Source of the DNA: Oscillospiraceae bacterium
GTDB taxonomy: Bacteria; Bacillota; Clostridia; Oscillospirales; Oscillospiraceae
Reading direction: 5' to 3'
DNA length: 41,781 nucleotides
Assembly (NCBI GenBank): GCA_910575265.1
Contig: CAJTEA010000015.1
Coordinates: 1-41,781 of the forward strand
Part shown: positions 16,593 through 23,375 of the stretch, one piece after another
How the letters are laid out: each line of letters opens with the position of its first letter
How positions within the stretch are numbered: the stretch's first letter is position 1
Program-made: the position numbers and the translations under genes
Notes under the pieces: generated by a model
The model's database searches: none
The model's input: the letters and a program-made list of their open reading frames with translations, nothing else
Told to the model about the DNA's origin: nothing

Positions 16593-16937
16593 ATGGATAT
16601 GAAAAGAAAACTCGAACTTTTAGAAGCATGGGAAAACCGTCACCCGGAAATGGGCGTGATTTCCTTCCGATGCAGCGCAACGGACGAAATGTTTTTGGCG
16701 ACCGCCACGGACATCCCCGCAAAATTCAATCGGATTCGCTTTCAACTCTCTGCCGGGAACTGCCCCAATAAGAGATTGCAGGAACTCTGGGAGCAATACG
16801 GCGAGGACGCCTTTGAACTCCAGGTTGTGAAACGCCTGGAATATGACGACCCCAAGGAAAATCACCAGGAAGAACTGGAAACGCTCTGTGAGTTGTGCCT
16901 ACTCGAAAATCCGAACGCAAGGAGGTTTTGGAAATGA
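16593..16937 (+). CDS. GIY-YIG-like small protein
   Basis: 114 residues from ATG 16593 (GAGGTG upstream; an in-frame GTG at 16584 is the ribosome site). It resembles short GIY-YIG family proteins of Clostridia: 'GVISFRCSATDEMFLATATD' in place of the GIY...YIG pair, then 'NRIRFQLSAGNCPNKRLQELW', 'YGEDAFELQVVKRLEYDD'. The two hallmark triplets are degenerate, so nuclease activity is uncertain. It is the first gene of a tight operon with a DUF6530 protein (4-bp overlap) and a MoxR/VWA ATPase. Confidence 0.65.
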   Translation: MDMKRKLELLEAWENRHPEMGVISFRCSATDEMFLATATDIPAKFNRIRFQLSAGNCPNKRLQELWEQYGEDAFELQVVKRLEYDDPKENHQEELETLCELCLLENPNARRFWK

Positions 16938-17398
16938 ACGAAAAAATTGTTGTGGCCGCAAACGGTTACGACCGATTGGATGGCCGCAATGCCTATTACT
17001 CTGACCTGAAGCGCATGACGCTGGGCGCTCCCGCCCTAAAAGAGAATCAGGCCATGCAGATCGCGGCGCAGTTGTGGACGGCCCAGGAGGACGGCACATT
17101 GAAAATGAGCGCTGAACTTCCCATCCATCAGGTTTTTGACCTGATGATCGTTCTCAGCCGCTCATTACTGTACTTCAAGGAGGCTTACCGGCTCCCGCTG
17201 TTGTATGACCCTGACAACCCCACCATTGAGCGGATCGGGTTGCAGGGTGAGGCGCTGCCTGTGACCATCTGCACAGAGAACCCGAACATCAACAAAGATA
17301 TACAAGACTTCTCCCAGGCGCTGAACGACCTGGGGGAACTGACTGGAGAGCGGCTTAGAACGCTGACCAGAATACTGAAAGAATTGGAGTGTTATTGA
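16934..17398 (+). CDS. DUF6530-like protein
   Basis: 154 residues; the ATG at 16934 overlaps the previous stop (ATGA). The N-terminus 'IVVAANGYDRLDGRNAYYSDLKRMTLG' and 'SAELPIHQVFDLMIVLSRSL' match what I recall of DUF6530 proteins from Clostridia. No catalytic motif or membrane segment is seen. It ends two bases before the MoxR/VWA gene, so it may be an adaptor or substrate of that ATPase. Function unknown. Confidence 0.6.
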   Translation: MNEKIVVAANGYDRLDGRNAYYSDLKRMTLGAPALKENQAMQIAAQLWTAQEDGTLKMSAELPIHQVFDLMIVLSRSLLYFKEAYRLPLLYDPDNPTIERIGLQGEALPVTICTENPNINKDIQDFSQALNDLGELTGERLRTLTRILKELECY

Positions 17399-17400
17399 AA

Positions 17401-19434
17401 ATGGAACGGAACTATCTTCTGTCACCGACCAGACAGTTGACAGAAGATGAACAGTCCCTTGTCTGGCAAAAACCCGCATCCCATGTAGAGAGCGAGGCGG
17501 AACGGCGTATCTGCGAAGCCGTCAAACGCAACTGGAACCGGGGCGAAATGAAAATCTCCACCATTCTTCTGGAAGGTGACGCCGGTTCCGGCAAAACACA
17601 GCTTGCGAAAGCATTGTCCGCCGACTTTGGCCTTCCTTACACAAAAGTGACCTGTTTCGCAGATATGGACAAGTCCGATGTGCTGGGAGCAATCCTGCCA
17701 GTGCTGTCTGAAAAGGACAATCAAGCGGGCGGCGTAGAATATCAGTATTACCCCTCTGAAATTGTGCGGGCCTATGAAAACGGCTGGCTTCTGGAAATCC
17801 AGGAGCCGACCGTGATCCGGGATGCGGCTGTTTTAATGGCGCTCAACTCCGCATTGGAGCCGGACGGCAGTATCAACCTGCCCACCCGTATTGTCCACCG
17901 CCACCCGGACTTTATCGCCGTCATTACCACCAACCGCAGCTATAACGGGTGCCGACCGCTGAATGAAGCCTTGCGTGACCGGGTGCAGCACTCTGAAAAG
18001 ATGGACTTGCCCCCGATTGAAGTGATGATAGAACGTGCTTCTGAAAAGACGGCGTTCCGGGATACTGATGTACTGCGCACCTGCGCCGAAACGATTGTCC
18101 TACTTGACCAGATCGCCAAAGCGAACGCAATCAAAGGCGTGGCTGGTATGAGATCGTACTTCTTTTGGATCGATGCCATTTCTCAAGGAACAAGCGCCGC
18201 AGAATCTCTATATCACAAGGTTATCTATAAAATGACTACCGACACGGATGAGATCGCCATTTTGGAGCAGGCGCTGACGAAATCGGGATTGAAAATGGCG
18301 CTTGAGGGGATTGAATGCCACCACGGCCAGAGCAACGGCGAGGAATTAGAAATTCCCGCCGATGGCTCTGACAATATATCTCCTGCATCCGCAACAGATA
18401 CCCCTCCAGCGGTTGCCTTGAAGAAAACAGCCGATAGCGAGGGCCACACCAACGGCCAGTCAGAATCTGCGCTTGAAACACATAGCACCGATACCGGCGA
18501 TGATGGAACCCCTATGTACCACGAGTTATCCCCGGAAGATCAGGCCCGCTTGGAGGAACAAAAGCAAGCCTTCCGCAAGCGGTTGAACCAGGAGGCCCGC
18601 GAGGCGGTAAAAGGTTCTGCCCATGAAAAAGTTGGTATGATTGTCCGCCGCCCCGAATCGACCCCGGAACAGCAGCGGGAATACCGGGAGATTGCATCTG
18701 CGCTTATGCCGGTCATTCAAGAATTGACCAGAAAAACAGAGCCGCTGCTGGAACATGAAATCGCCGCGGAGTTTGCAAAAAACCGTGTTTATGGTTCCAG
18801 ATTCCATGCTGAAAAAGCCGCTATGCCGGACTTTCGGTATTTTTCAAAGAAGAATCCGCCTGACGAAAATCCTTCGTTGGCCGTTGCGCTGCGTGTTGAC
18901 CAGTCTGCTTCTATGAACGCCTTTGGGCGGCTGGAAGCGGCAAAAGAAGCCGCTATTGCCGTCTGTGAGTTCTGTGAAGCCTGCGGCATCCCTGTGCTAA
19001 TCTATGGCGATACCGCCGACCGCTCTCCACGGGAAAAGATGTCGATGTATGCTTACTTGGATTGGGAAGAACCTGCGCTAAACGACAAATACGCGATCAT
19101 GTCCATGCAGGGTATCAGCAACAACCGTGATGGAATGGCGCTCAGAGTATTGTCCGAAAAGCTGACCAAAGCACCGCAGACAACCAAGCTGCTGATCAGT
19201 CTCAGCGACGGCCAGCCAAAAGCGATGCCGGACTATACCGGCAATTCTGCGGCGGAGGATATGAAACAGACAATAAACGAGTACAGCCGCAAGGGTATTA
19301 TCTTCCTGGCTGCTGCGATTGGGCAGGATAAGGATGCCATCTGTGAAATCTACGGTCAGGATCGTTTTATCGACATGAGTGACCTCAAACAATTACCTAT
19401 GCGGCTGGTTCAGATCATCGCACGATACTTGTAA
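17401..19434 (+). CDS. MoxR-type AAA+ ATPase fused to a VWA domain
   Basis: 677 residues from ATG 17401. The AAA+ module has Walker A GDAGSGKT (59-66), Walker B-like 'GWLLEIQEP' (about 125-133), sensor-1 'AVITTNRSYNGCRPL' and Arg-rich 'EALRDRVQ'. A Glu/Ser/Asp-rich linker (about 310-390) leads to a C-terminal VWA domain with the metal-binding DxSxS motif in 'RVDQSASMN' (about 497-505) and 'LLISLSDGQPKA' later. MoxR-VWA pairs act as chaperone-like machines that remodel or insert metal into targets, and some belong to bacterial conflict systems. Here both parts are one chain. Neighbours suggest a cargo system, but no target can be named. Confidence 0.8.
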   Translation: MERNYLLSPTRQLTEDEQSLVWQKPASHVESEAERRICEAVKRNWNRGEMKISTILLEGDAGSGKTQLAKALSADFGLPYTKVTCFADMDKSDVLGAILPVLSEKDNQAGGVEYQYYPSEIVRAYENGWLLEIQEPTVIRDAAVLMALNSALEPDGSINLPTRIVHRHPDFIAVITTNRSYNGCRPLNEALRDRVQHSEKMDLPPIEVMIERASEKTAFRDTDVLRTCAETIVLLDQIAKANAIKGVAGMRSYFFWIDAISQGTSAAESLYHKVIYKMTTDTDEIAILEQALTKSGLKMALEGIECHHGQSNGEELEIPADGSDNISPASATDTPPAVALKKTADSEGHTNGQSESALETHSTDTGDDGTPMYHELSPEDQARLEEQKQAFRKRLNQEAREAVKGSAHEKVGMIVRRPESTPEQQREYREIASALMPVIQELTRKTEPLLEHEIAAEFAKNRVYGSRFHAEKAAMPDFRYFSKKNPPDENPSLAVALRVDQSASMNAFGRLEAAKEAAIAVCEFCEACGIPVLIYGDTADRSPREKMSMYAYLDWEEPALNDKYAIMSMQGISNNRDGMALRVLSEKLTKAPQTTKLLISLSDGQPKAMPDYTGNSAAEDMKQTINEYSRKGIIFLAAAIGQDKDAICEIYGQDRFIDMSDLKQLPMRLVQIIARYL

Positions 19435-19452
19435 TGGGAAGGAGGCCAGCAA

Positions 19453-20100
19453 ATGGATTGCATGAAAGTAGGAAAACTCATTCTCCAACTTCGCACAGAA
19501 AAAGGGCTGACACAAAAACAGGTTGCAGATCAGTTAAATATCAGCAATAAGACGATCTCAAAATGGGAGTGCGGCCTGGGGTGTCCTGATGTTTCCCTTT
19601 GGGAAGAACTGGCGAATGTGCTGGGAGCAGATATCCTCAAATTGCTTCAGGGAGAACTGACACCCAACCGCCCTGATGTGGGAAAAATGGATCGGATACA
19701 ATTTTATGTCTGTCCTGTCTGCGGAAATATCCTCACCAGCACAGGGGCCGCTTCTATTGCCTGTTGCGGGCGTCAGCTTCAACCGCTGATTCCGAACATA
19801 GACGCCCCAAAACACACCCCGCAGGTAGAGGAAGTCGATGCCGAGTATTACGCCACTGTACAGCACGAAATGCGGCGGGAGCATTATCTCCTTTTCGCAG
19901 CCTGTGTAAATGATGACCGCGTTTGGCTAAATAGGTTTTATCCTGAACAAAGTCCCAATTTCCGATTTCCCAATATGCGAGGTGGCGGAAGTCTATATCT
20001 GTACTGCACGGAACACGGATTGATTAAGTATGAACTTGATGTTCTGCTGAATAAGGATAGGCGGCTCCCCGAAAAGCGCAGGGATTCCTATGAGCGGTAG
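19453..20100 (+). CDS. XRE-type regulator with C-terminal zinc-ribbon and unknown domain
   Basis: 215 residues, 18 bases after the MoxR/VWA gene with GGGAAGGAGG upstream. Residues about 5-62 are a classical helix-turn-helix of the Xre/Cro type ('LTQKQVADQLNISNKTISKWE'). A CPVCG...CCG pair (about 85-104) forms a zinc-ribbon-like element; the rest ('YYATVQHEMRREHYLLF...DRVWLNRFYPEQ') matches a C-terminal domain common in Firmicutes regulators of this length. It probably controls the surrounding operon. The stop overlaps the start of the KTR gene. Confidence 0.8.
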   Translation: MDCMKVGKLILQLRTEKGLTQKQVADQLNISNKTISKWECGLGCPDVSLWEELANVLGADILKLLQGELTPNRPDVGKMDRIQFYVCPVCGNILTSTGAASIACCGRQLQPLIPNIDAPKHTPQVEEVDAEYYATVQHEMRREHYLLFAACVNDDRVWLNRFYPEQSPNFRFPNMRGGGSLYLYCTEHGLIKYELDVLLNKDRRLPEKRRDSYER

Positions 20101-20269
20101 AGGTTTTGAATGGATATTATGTCCCACTTGTGGATGTAAAACACGAACCAGGGTCAATAAAGACACAGAATTGCGTAACTTTCCTCTTTTTTGTCCAAAA
20201 TGCAAAAGTGAGAGCCTTATCAACGTGAGCAAACTGAATATCACCGTTGTCAAAGAGCCAGTCGCGTAG
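20090..20269 (+). CDS. Cysteine-rich KTR domain protein
   Basis: 59 residues from ATG 20090, overlapping the previous stop. The pattern 'ILCPTCGCKTRTRVNKDTEL' and 'FPLFCPKCKSESLINV' is the cysteine-rich KTR domain, a small zinc-ribbon protein frequent in Firmicutes mobile elements and often near regulators. Four cysteines in two CxxC pairs are present. Function unknown. It is the last gene of the operon, before a strong terminator. Confidence 0.85.
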   Translation: MSGRGFEWILCPTCGCKTRTRVNKDTELRNFPLFCPKCKSESLINVSKLNITVVKEPVA

Positions 20270-20273
20270 ACGC

Positions 20274-20320
20274 AGAGCCGATGAACTTGTGAGATTTCTC
20301 ATAGTGCATCGGCTCTTTTT
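20274..20320 (+). terminator. Rho-independent terminator of the MoxR/VWA-KTR operon
   Basis: AGAGCCGATG (20274-20283) pairs with CATCGGCTCT (20307-20316), followed by TTTTTC. It starts five bases after the KTR stop. Confidence 0.85.
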
Positions 20321-20352
20321 CTATGTGTCTGGACAAAGCTGGGGTACAAGCA

Positions 20353-20715
20353 TTACTCCTCTGGCAATTCCTTTGCCTGATGTATCCCCTTCACGACTGC
20401 TTCAACGATAACAAGGTCTTTGTCACTCAGCCCGTCCAGCAGCGTATCCACGCGCCGCCGCATAGAACTTTTCACATTGTCCCTGTCCTTGAATATGTGC
20501 CGGTCAAGAGAAACGTCAAACATTTCTGCAAGCTGGAACAGCAAATCCACACTGGGGGTCTGCCCCTCGTTTTCAAGGGCCTGGATGTGCCGGGGAACGT
20601 AGTCGATGATCTCTGAAAGCTGTTCCCTGGTCACTTCCCTTGCTTCACGAGCCTGTTTGATGTCCTGTCCTATTGGCATGAAATCAAGTTTGAACTTCTT
20701 GCTTCGAGTTTCCAT
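20353..20715 (-). CDS. XRE-family repressor
   Basis: 120 residues on the minus strand from ATG 20715, with AGAGGTGAT just upstream. A helix-turn-helix ('TREQLSEIIDYVPRHIQALENEGQTPSVDLL', about residues 27-57) is followed by a helical C-terminal half ending in 'SDKDLVIVEAVVKGIH'. It is divergent from the sigma-like gene and faces the integration module, the usual place of the ICE master repressor in Tn916/Tn1549-like elements. Regulation of excision and transfer is inferred from this position. Confidence 0.8.
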   Translation of the reverse strand: METRSKKFKLDFMPIGQDIKQAREAREVTREQLSEIIDYVPRHIQALENEGQTPSVDLLFQLAEMFDVSLDRHIFKDRDNVKSSMRRRVDTLLDGLSDKDLVIVEAVVKGIHQAKELPEE

Positions 20716-20845
20716 AAGATCACCTCTGTATATTAGAAATGTCATTACTATTTTACAGATGTGTAAGCGCCAGTGAAACGAGTTGTAATATCCTACTATA
20801 AGAGGTTAAATTTCTTGTTTGACTTGGCTAAAAATAAAATAGCAA

Positions 20846-20935
20846 GCCCACCAAATAAAAAAACGATGTTTTGGTGGGCCGCATTGCCATACCCAAAATC
20901 CCTCCAACGTCGTTTTGGCGTTTGGAGGGATTTTT
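20846..20935. terminator. Two adjacent long hairpins, likely bidirectional terminator
   Basis: GCCCACCAAA (20846-20855) pairs with TTTGGTGGGC (20870-20879). A second stem, AAAATCCCTCCAA (20895-20907) with TTGGAGGGATTTT (20922-20934), ends in a T-run on the plus strand and has an A-run on its other side, so it can stop transcription both ways. It insulates the repressor gene from the leader of the sigma-like gene. Confidence 0.65.
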
Positions 20936-21143
20936 ATGTGCTGTCCACCGGGGTGGCACCGCTCCACAATAGAAAAAGCGACCTCACATAGAGTGTCATG
21001 GGCCAGCAAGGATGAATCGTCAAAAAAAGCCTTGCTTGTGCATGGCACTTTTCTACTTGTGAGGTAGCTGTAACTTCTCCAGTTTGGAGAGATATATTTT
21101 CCAGCAGGTGCAAAGGGCATAGTCTCCTTGCACCTGCACATTT
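20936..21143 (+). promoter_or_regulatory. Structured 5' leader of the sigma-like gene
   Basis: No convincing gene lies here. The leader has a series of stems: TCTCCA/TGGAGA near 21076-21090 and the perfect 10-bp pair GCAGGTGCAA (21104-21113) with TTGCACCTGC (21128-21137). A tiny frame ATG GCA CTT TTC TAC TTG TGA lies near 21036. These stems precede the ribosome-site hairpin at 21188-21225, so the whole stretch reads as a regulatory leader RNA. Confidence 0.5.
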
Positions 21144-21221
21144 ATGTTCGAGCGAACCGCCCACTGGCGCAGGGTGTCGTGGCCCGCCCTCCTATCTGAA
21201 TTTCCACAAAAATTCAGATAG
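21144..21221 (+). CDS. Putative 25-codon leader peptide running through the attenuator hairpin
   Basis: ATG 21144 opens 25 codons (begins MFERTAHWRR, ends PQKFR) and stops at TAG 21219-21221, inside the ribosome site of the next gene. The frame crosses the 5' arm and the loop of the hairpin at 21188-21225. A ribosome on it would melt the stem and free the downstream site, as in erm-type attenuation. No good ribosome site precedes it, so it may be weakly translated or fortuitous. Confidence 0.4.
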   Translation: MFERTAHWRRVSWPALLSEFPQKFR

Positions 21222-21225
21222 GAGG
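21188..21225 (+). promoter_or_regulatory. 16-bp perfect hairpin sequestering the ribosome site of the sigma-like gene
   Basis: CCTCCTATCTGAATTT (21188-21203) and AAATTCAGATAGGAGG (21210-21225) pair without mismatch over a 6-base loop. The AGGAGG at the end of the second arm is the ribosome site for GTG 21233, seven bases on. In the folded state translation should be blocked. It has no T-run, so it is a translation control element rather than a terminator. Confidence 0.8.
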
Positions 21226-21232
21226 TTAAACA

Positions 21233-21730
21233 GTGAAGAATTATCGCAAAAGCGATTATGCCCTTAATAAATTCAGCGAGGGCATTGTGTACCAATTTTC
21301 TGACGGGACTCTGGAAATCTCAATGGCGGATTATCTTCGGGATAACCCTGACAAAACAGAGGCGGACTTTTTAGAGTTGAAAGCCCTATCCGACGAGATT
21401 TATCTGGAGCAGATACGCCTTGAAACAGCCCAGGGGAACAAAACAGTCTCCATGACCGAGTTGGAGGATACTATCGCACATCCCGCCCCATCCCTGGATG
21501 ATAGTTATATTATGGCTGATGAGAACCGCCGTATCAAATTGGCGGTGGACAAGCTGTTTCAGTATGGCAAGCTGACCCCAAAGCAGAAAGAGCGATTTGT
21601 CCGGCACTTTTTCGTAGGAGTATCCCTTCGGAAAATCGCCAGCGATGAGGGAGTACATTTTACGTCGGTGGACGAGTGCATCCGCAGGGCGGTAGATAAA
21701 CTCCGCACATATTTCAAGGAAATCAAATAG
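21233..21730 (+). CDS. Sigma-70 region-4-like regulatory protein of the ICE
   Basis: 165 residues from GTG 21233. The C-terminal 60 residues ('LTPKQKERFVRHFFVGVSLRKIASDEG...SVDECIRRAVDKL') form a sigma region 4 helix-turn-helix. The N-terminal 100 residues are charged and helical without a clear sigma region 2. Such proteins sit before the integration genes of Tn1549/Tn916-like ICEs and are thought to switch on transfer or excision. Its translation appears controlled by the hairpin over its ribosome site. A terminator follows directly. Confidence 0.8.
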   Translation: MKNYRKSDYALNKFSEGIVYQFSDGTLEISMADYLRDNPDKTEADFLELKALSDEIYLEQIRLETAQGNKTVSMTELEDTIAHPAPSLDDSYIMADENRRIKLAVDKLFQYGKLTPKQKERFVRHFFVGVSLRKIASDEGVHFTSVDECIRRAVDKLRTYFKEIK

Positions 21731-21734
21731 CTCC

Positions 21735-21769
21735 AAAGGGGGCTGTCAGCGATGACAGGCCCCCTTTTT
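21735..21769 (+). terminator. Rho-independent terminator after the sigma-like gene
   Basis: AAAGGGGGC pairs with GCCCCCTTT, with inner CTGTCA/TGACAG, and the stem ends in TTTTT (21735-21769). It is five bases after the stop codon. Confidence 0.9.
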
Positions 21770-21910
21770 GTGCTTTGAAAAATTTTTTGAGAATTTTCTA
21801 TTTTAACCCCTACACCCCCCTGTTTTCAGTGCATTAGGTGAAAGGCAACGAAACGCCCTTCACCATAGGCGGCGTAGGCCGTCTAAGTTTACACAAAGGG
21901 GTCAAGCATT

Positions 21911-22393
21911 ATGAGCAGGACATATCTACGGGGCGATATATACTATGCCGATCTGGGCCGGGGCGTCGGCTCGGAGCAAGAGGGGTATCGCCCCGTCGTT
22001 ATTATCCAGAACAATAAGGGAAACAGGCACAGTCCCACAGTGATAGTCGCGGCCATTTCCAGCAAGGTCGGGGTAAAGCCCAAGTTGCCCACCCACTACT
22101 TTATCAACGCCGAGTGCGGTCTTGAACTACCCTCCATTGTTTTAATGGAGCAAATACGAACCCTTGATAAGCAGCGGTTGACAAAATACATTGGCCGGTT
22201 GACCAAAGAGCATATCCAAGGCATGAACCACGCTCTGGCTGTCAGCGTTGACCTGATCCACACCTCGCTCCAGTCCTCAAATATGTGCATTTGTAGCCCC
22301 TGTGCAGCGGGACATGATTATGCGGTCACTCCGCTGAAAAAGGAATCTGCCATGAACAAGCTGACAGAACAAGGAGGTGCAACCAATGCCTGA
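21911..22393 (+). CDS. PemK/MazF-type endoribonuclease toxin with a C-terminal extension
   Basis: 160 residues, ATG 21911, AAAGGGG upstream. The first ~115 residues match MazF: 'GDIYYADLGRGVGSEQEGYRPVVIIQN', 'IVAAISSKV', 'LPTHYFI', 'PSIVLMEQIRTLDKQRL'. The usual MazF is about 115 residues; here ~40 extra residues (from 'NMCICSPCAAGHDYAV') have two CxxC-like cysteines and no known match. No MazE-like antitoxin precedes it. It overlaps the helix-turn-helix gene behind it by 8 bp. It would cut mRNA and could hold the ICE in the cell, but the missing antitoxin makes that uncertain. A stem (21837-21864) lies in its leader. Confidence 0.8.
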   Translation: MSRTYLRGDIYYADLGRGVGSEQEGYRPVVIIQNNKGNRHSPTVIVAAISSKVGVKPKLPTHYFINAECGLELPSIVLMEQIRTLDKQRLTKYIGRLTKEHIQGMNHALAVSVDLIHTSLQSSNMCICSPCAAGHDYAVTPLKKESAMNKLTEQGGATNA

Positions 22394-22628
22394 AAAATTG
22401 TTGGAGCAGAGGATCGCAGAACTGAACGCCAGCAGCGGCGCACTTCTGGCAGTATCAGACAATAAAGAGAAGCGGACTTATTCAATCGAAGAAATCCAGC
22501 AAATCCTTGATATAAGCCGGTCTACCGCCTATCTGCTTATCAAGCGCAAACTGTTCAAGAGCGTGAAAGCCGGAAAGCAAATCCGCATCTCAAAAAAGAG
22601 TTTTGACGAGTGGTTAGACACTTTTTAA
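22386..22628 (+). CDS. Excisionase-family helix-turn-helix protein
   Basis: 80 residues from ATG 22386, GGAGG upstream, overlapping the MazF-like gene. The C-terminal 50 residues ('TYSIEEIQQILDISRSTAYLLIKRKLFKSVKAG...ISKKSFDEWLDTF') are a winged-helix HTH of the Xis/MerR-like type. It likely assists excision by bending att DNA, or controls the neighbouring toxin gene. The N-terminal 30 residues are helical and acidic. Confidence 0.8.
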   Translation: MPEKLLEQRIAELNASSGALLAVSDNKEKRTYSIEEIQQILDISRSTAYLLIKRKLFKSVKAGKQIRISKKSFDEWLDTF

Positions 22629-22636
22629 CTGTCAAC

Positions 22637-22729
22637 GGTGCAAATCTGGCATATCTGTGGGGTTTGCACCTTTGAGAGTTTTGCATTTCCCCACTAAACT
22701 GTACCCATGGCAAACGCCTTGGGTACAGT
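22637..22729 (+). repeat. Two long stem-loops before the triple-HTH gene
   Basis: GGTGCAAA (22637-22644) pairs with TTTGCACC (22673-22680), and ACTGTACCCA (22698-22707) with TGGGTACAGT (22720-22729). No T-run follows either. The 179-bp gap between the two HTH genes holds nothing else clear, so these may be operators or RNA control stems. Confidence 0.5.
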
Positions 22730-22807
22730 TGGCCGGGGACGAGTACGGGCCTGCCCAAAGCAAGGTAGCCAAATCGCCAAATCAATGGATAGGAGGTTTC
22801 TTACATA

Positions 22808-23362
22808 ATGGATAAGACAAGCATCTCAGTCCCAACGTTACAGCGGATGCTCGGTTTGAAAAAGGGAGCCGCTTACTGGCTGATAAAACAGGGACACTTT
22901 GAAATCATTATCGTCGGAAAGAAAATGCGGGTCATGCTGGACAGCTTTGAGGAATGGTACGCATCCCAATTCCATTACAAGAAGGTTGACGGCCCCGCAC
23001 CGGGGCAGAAATACGCCGACACTCTTTCGGCCAGTGACGCCGGGGCTATCCTCGGCATGGAGGGGAGCCGGTTGTATGAGTTCCTGAAAACAGAGCCGTT
23101 TCACATTGTTTGGGTTGACGGTCATCCCCGTATCGACAAACGCAGCCTTGAGGAATGGATCGCTCAACGTGCCATTCTCGAAACGACCTTTTCTGCGACA
23201 GAAGTTGCCTCTATGCTGGATGTTCACCGTAACACGGTGTATAACCTGATTGCAAAGGGGCTGTTCAAAACCGAGCGATACAATGACCGTCCCCGCATCG
23301 ACAAAGAGAGTTTCGAGGTGTGGTATCAGAGCCAGAAGCATTATCTGAAGGTCAAAACCTGA
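22808..23362 (+). CDS. Protein of three tandem excisionase-type HTH modules
   Basis: 184 residues, ATG 22808 after ATAGGAGG. Three copies of a ~60-residue HTH unit are visible, each ending in a similar motif: 'LDSFEEWYASQ' (about 47-57), 'IDKRSLEEWIAQR' (about 111-123) and 'IDKESFEVWYQSQ' (about 173-185). Each has the pattern helix-turn-helix then 'G..F' wing. A protein with three such modules could bind several sites and act as a DNA-bending excisionase for the integrase 13 bp downstream. I know of Xis with one unit; the triple form is notable. Confidence 0.75.
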   Translation: MDKTSISVPTLQRMLGLKKGAAYWLIKQGHFEIIIVGKKMRVMLDSFEEWYASQFHYKKVDGPAPGQKYADTLSASDAGAILGMEGSRLYEFLKTEPFHIVWVDGHPRIDKRSLEEWIAQRAILETTFSATEVASMLDVHRNTVYNLIAKGLFKTERYNDRPRIDKESFEVWYQSQKHYLKVKT

Positions 23363-23375
23363 AGGGGGTCTTATC

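Noticed and set aside
20773..20991. Plus-strand ORF of 72 codons between the repressor and the leader
   Set aside because: It runs through two terminator-like hairpins and has no ribosome site.
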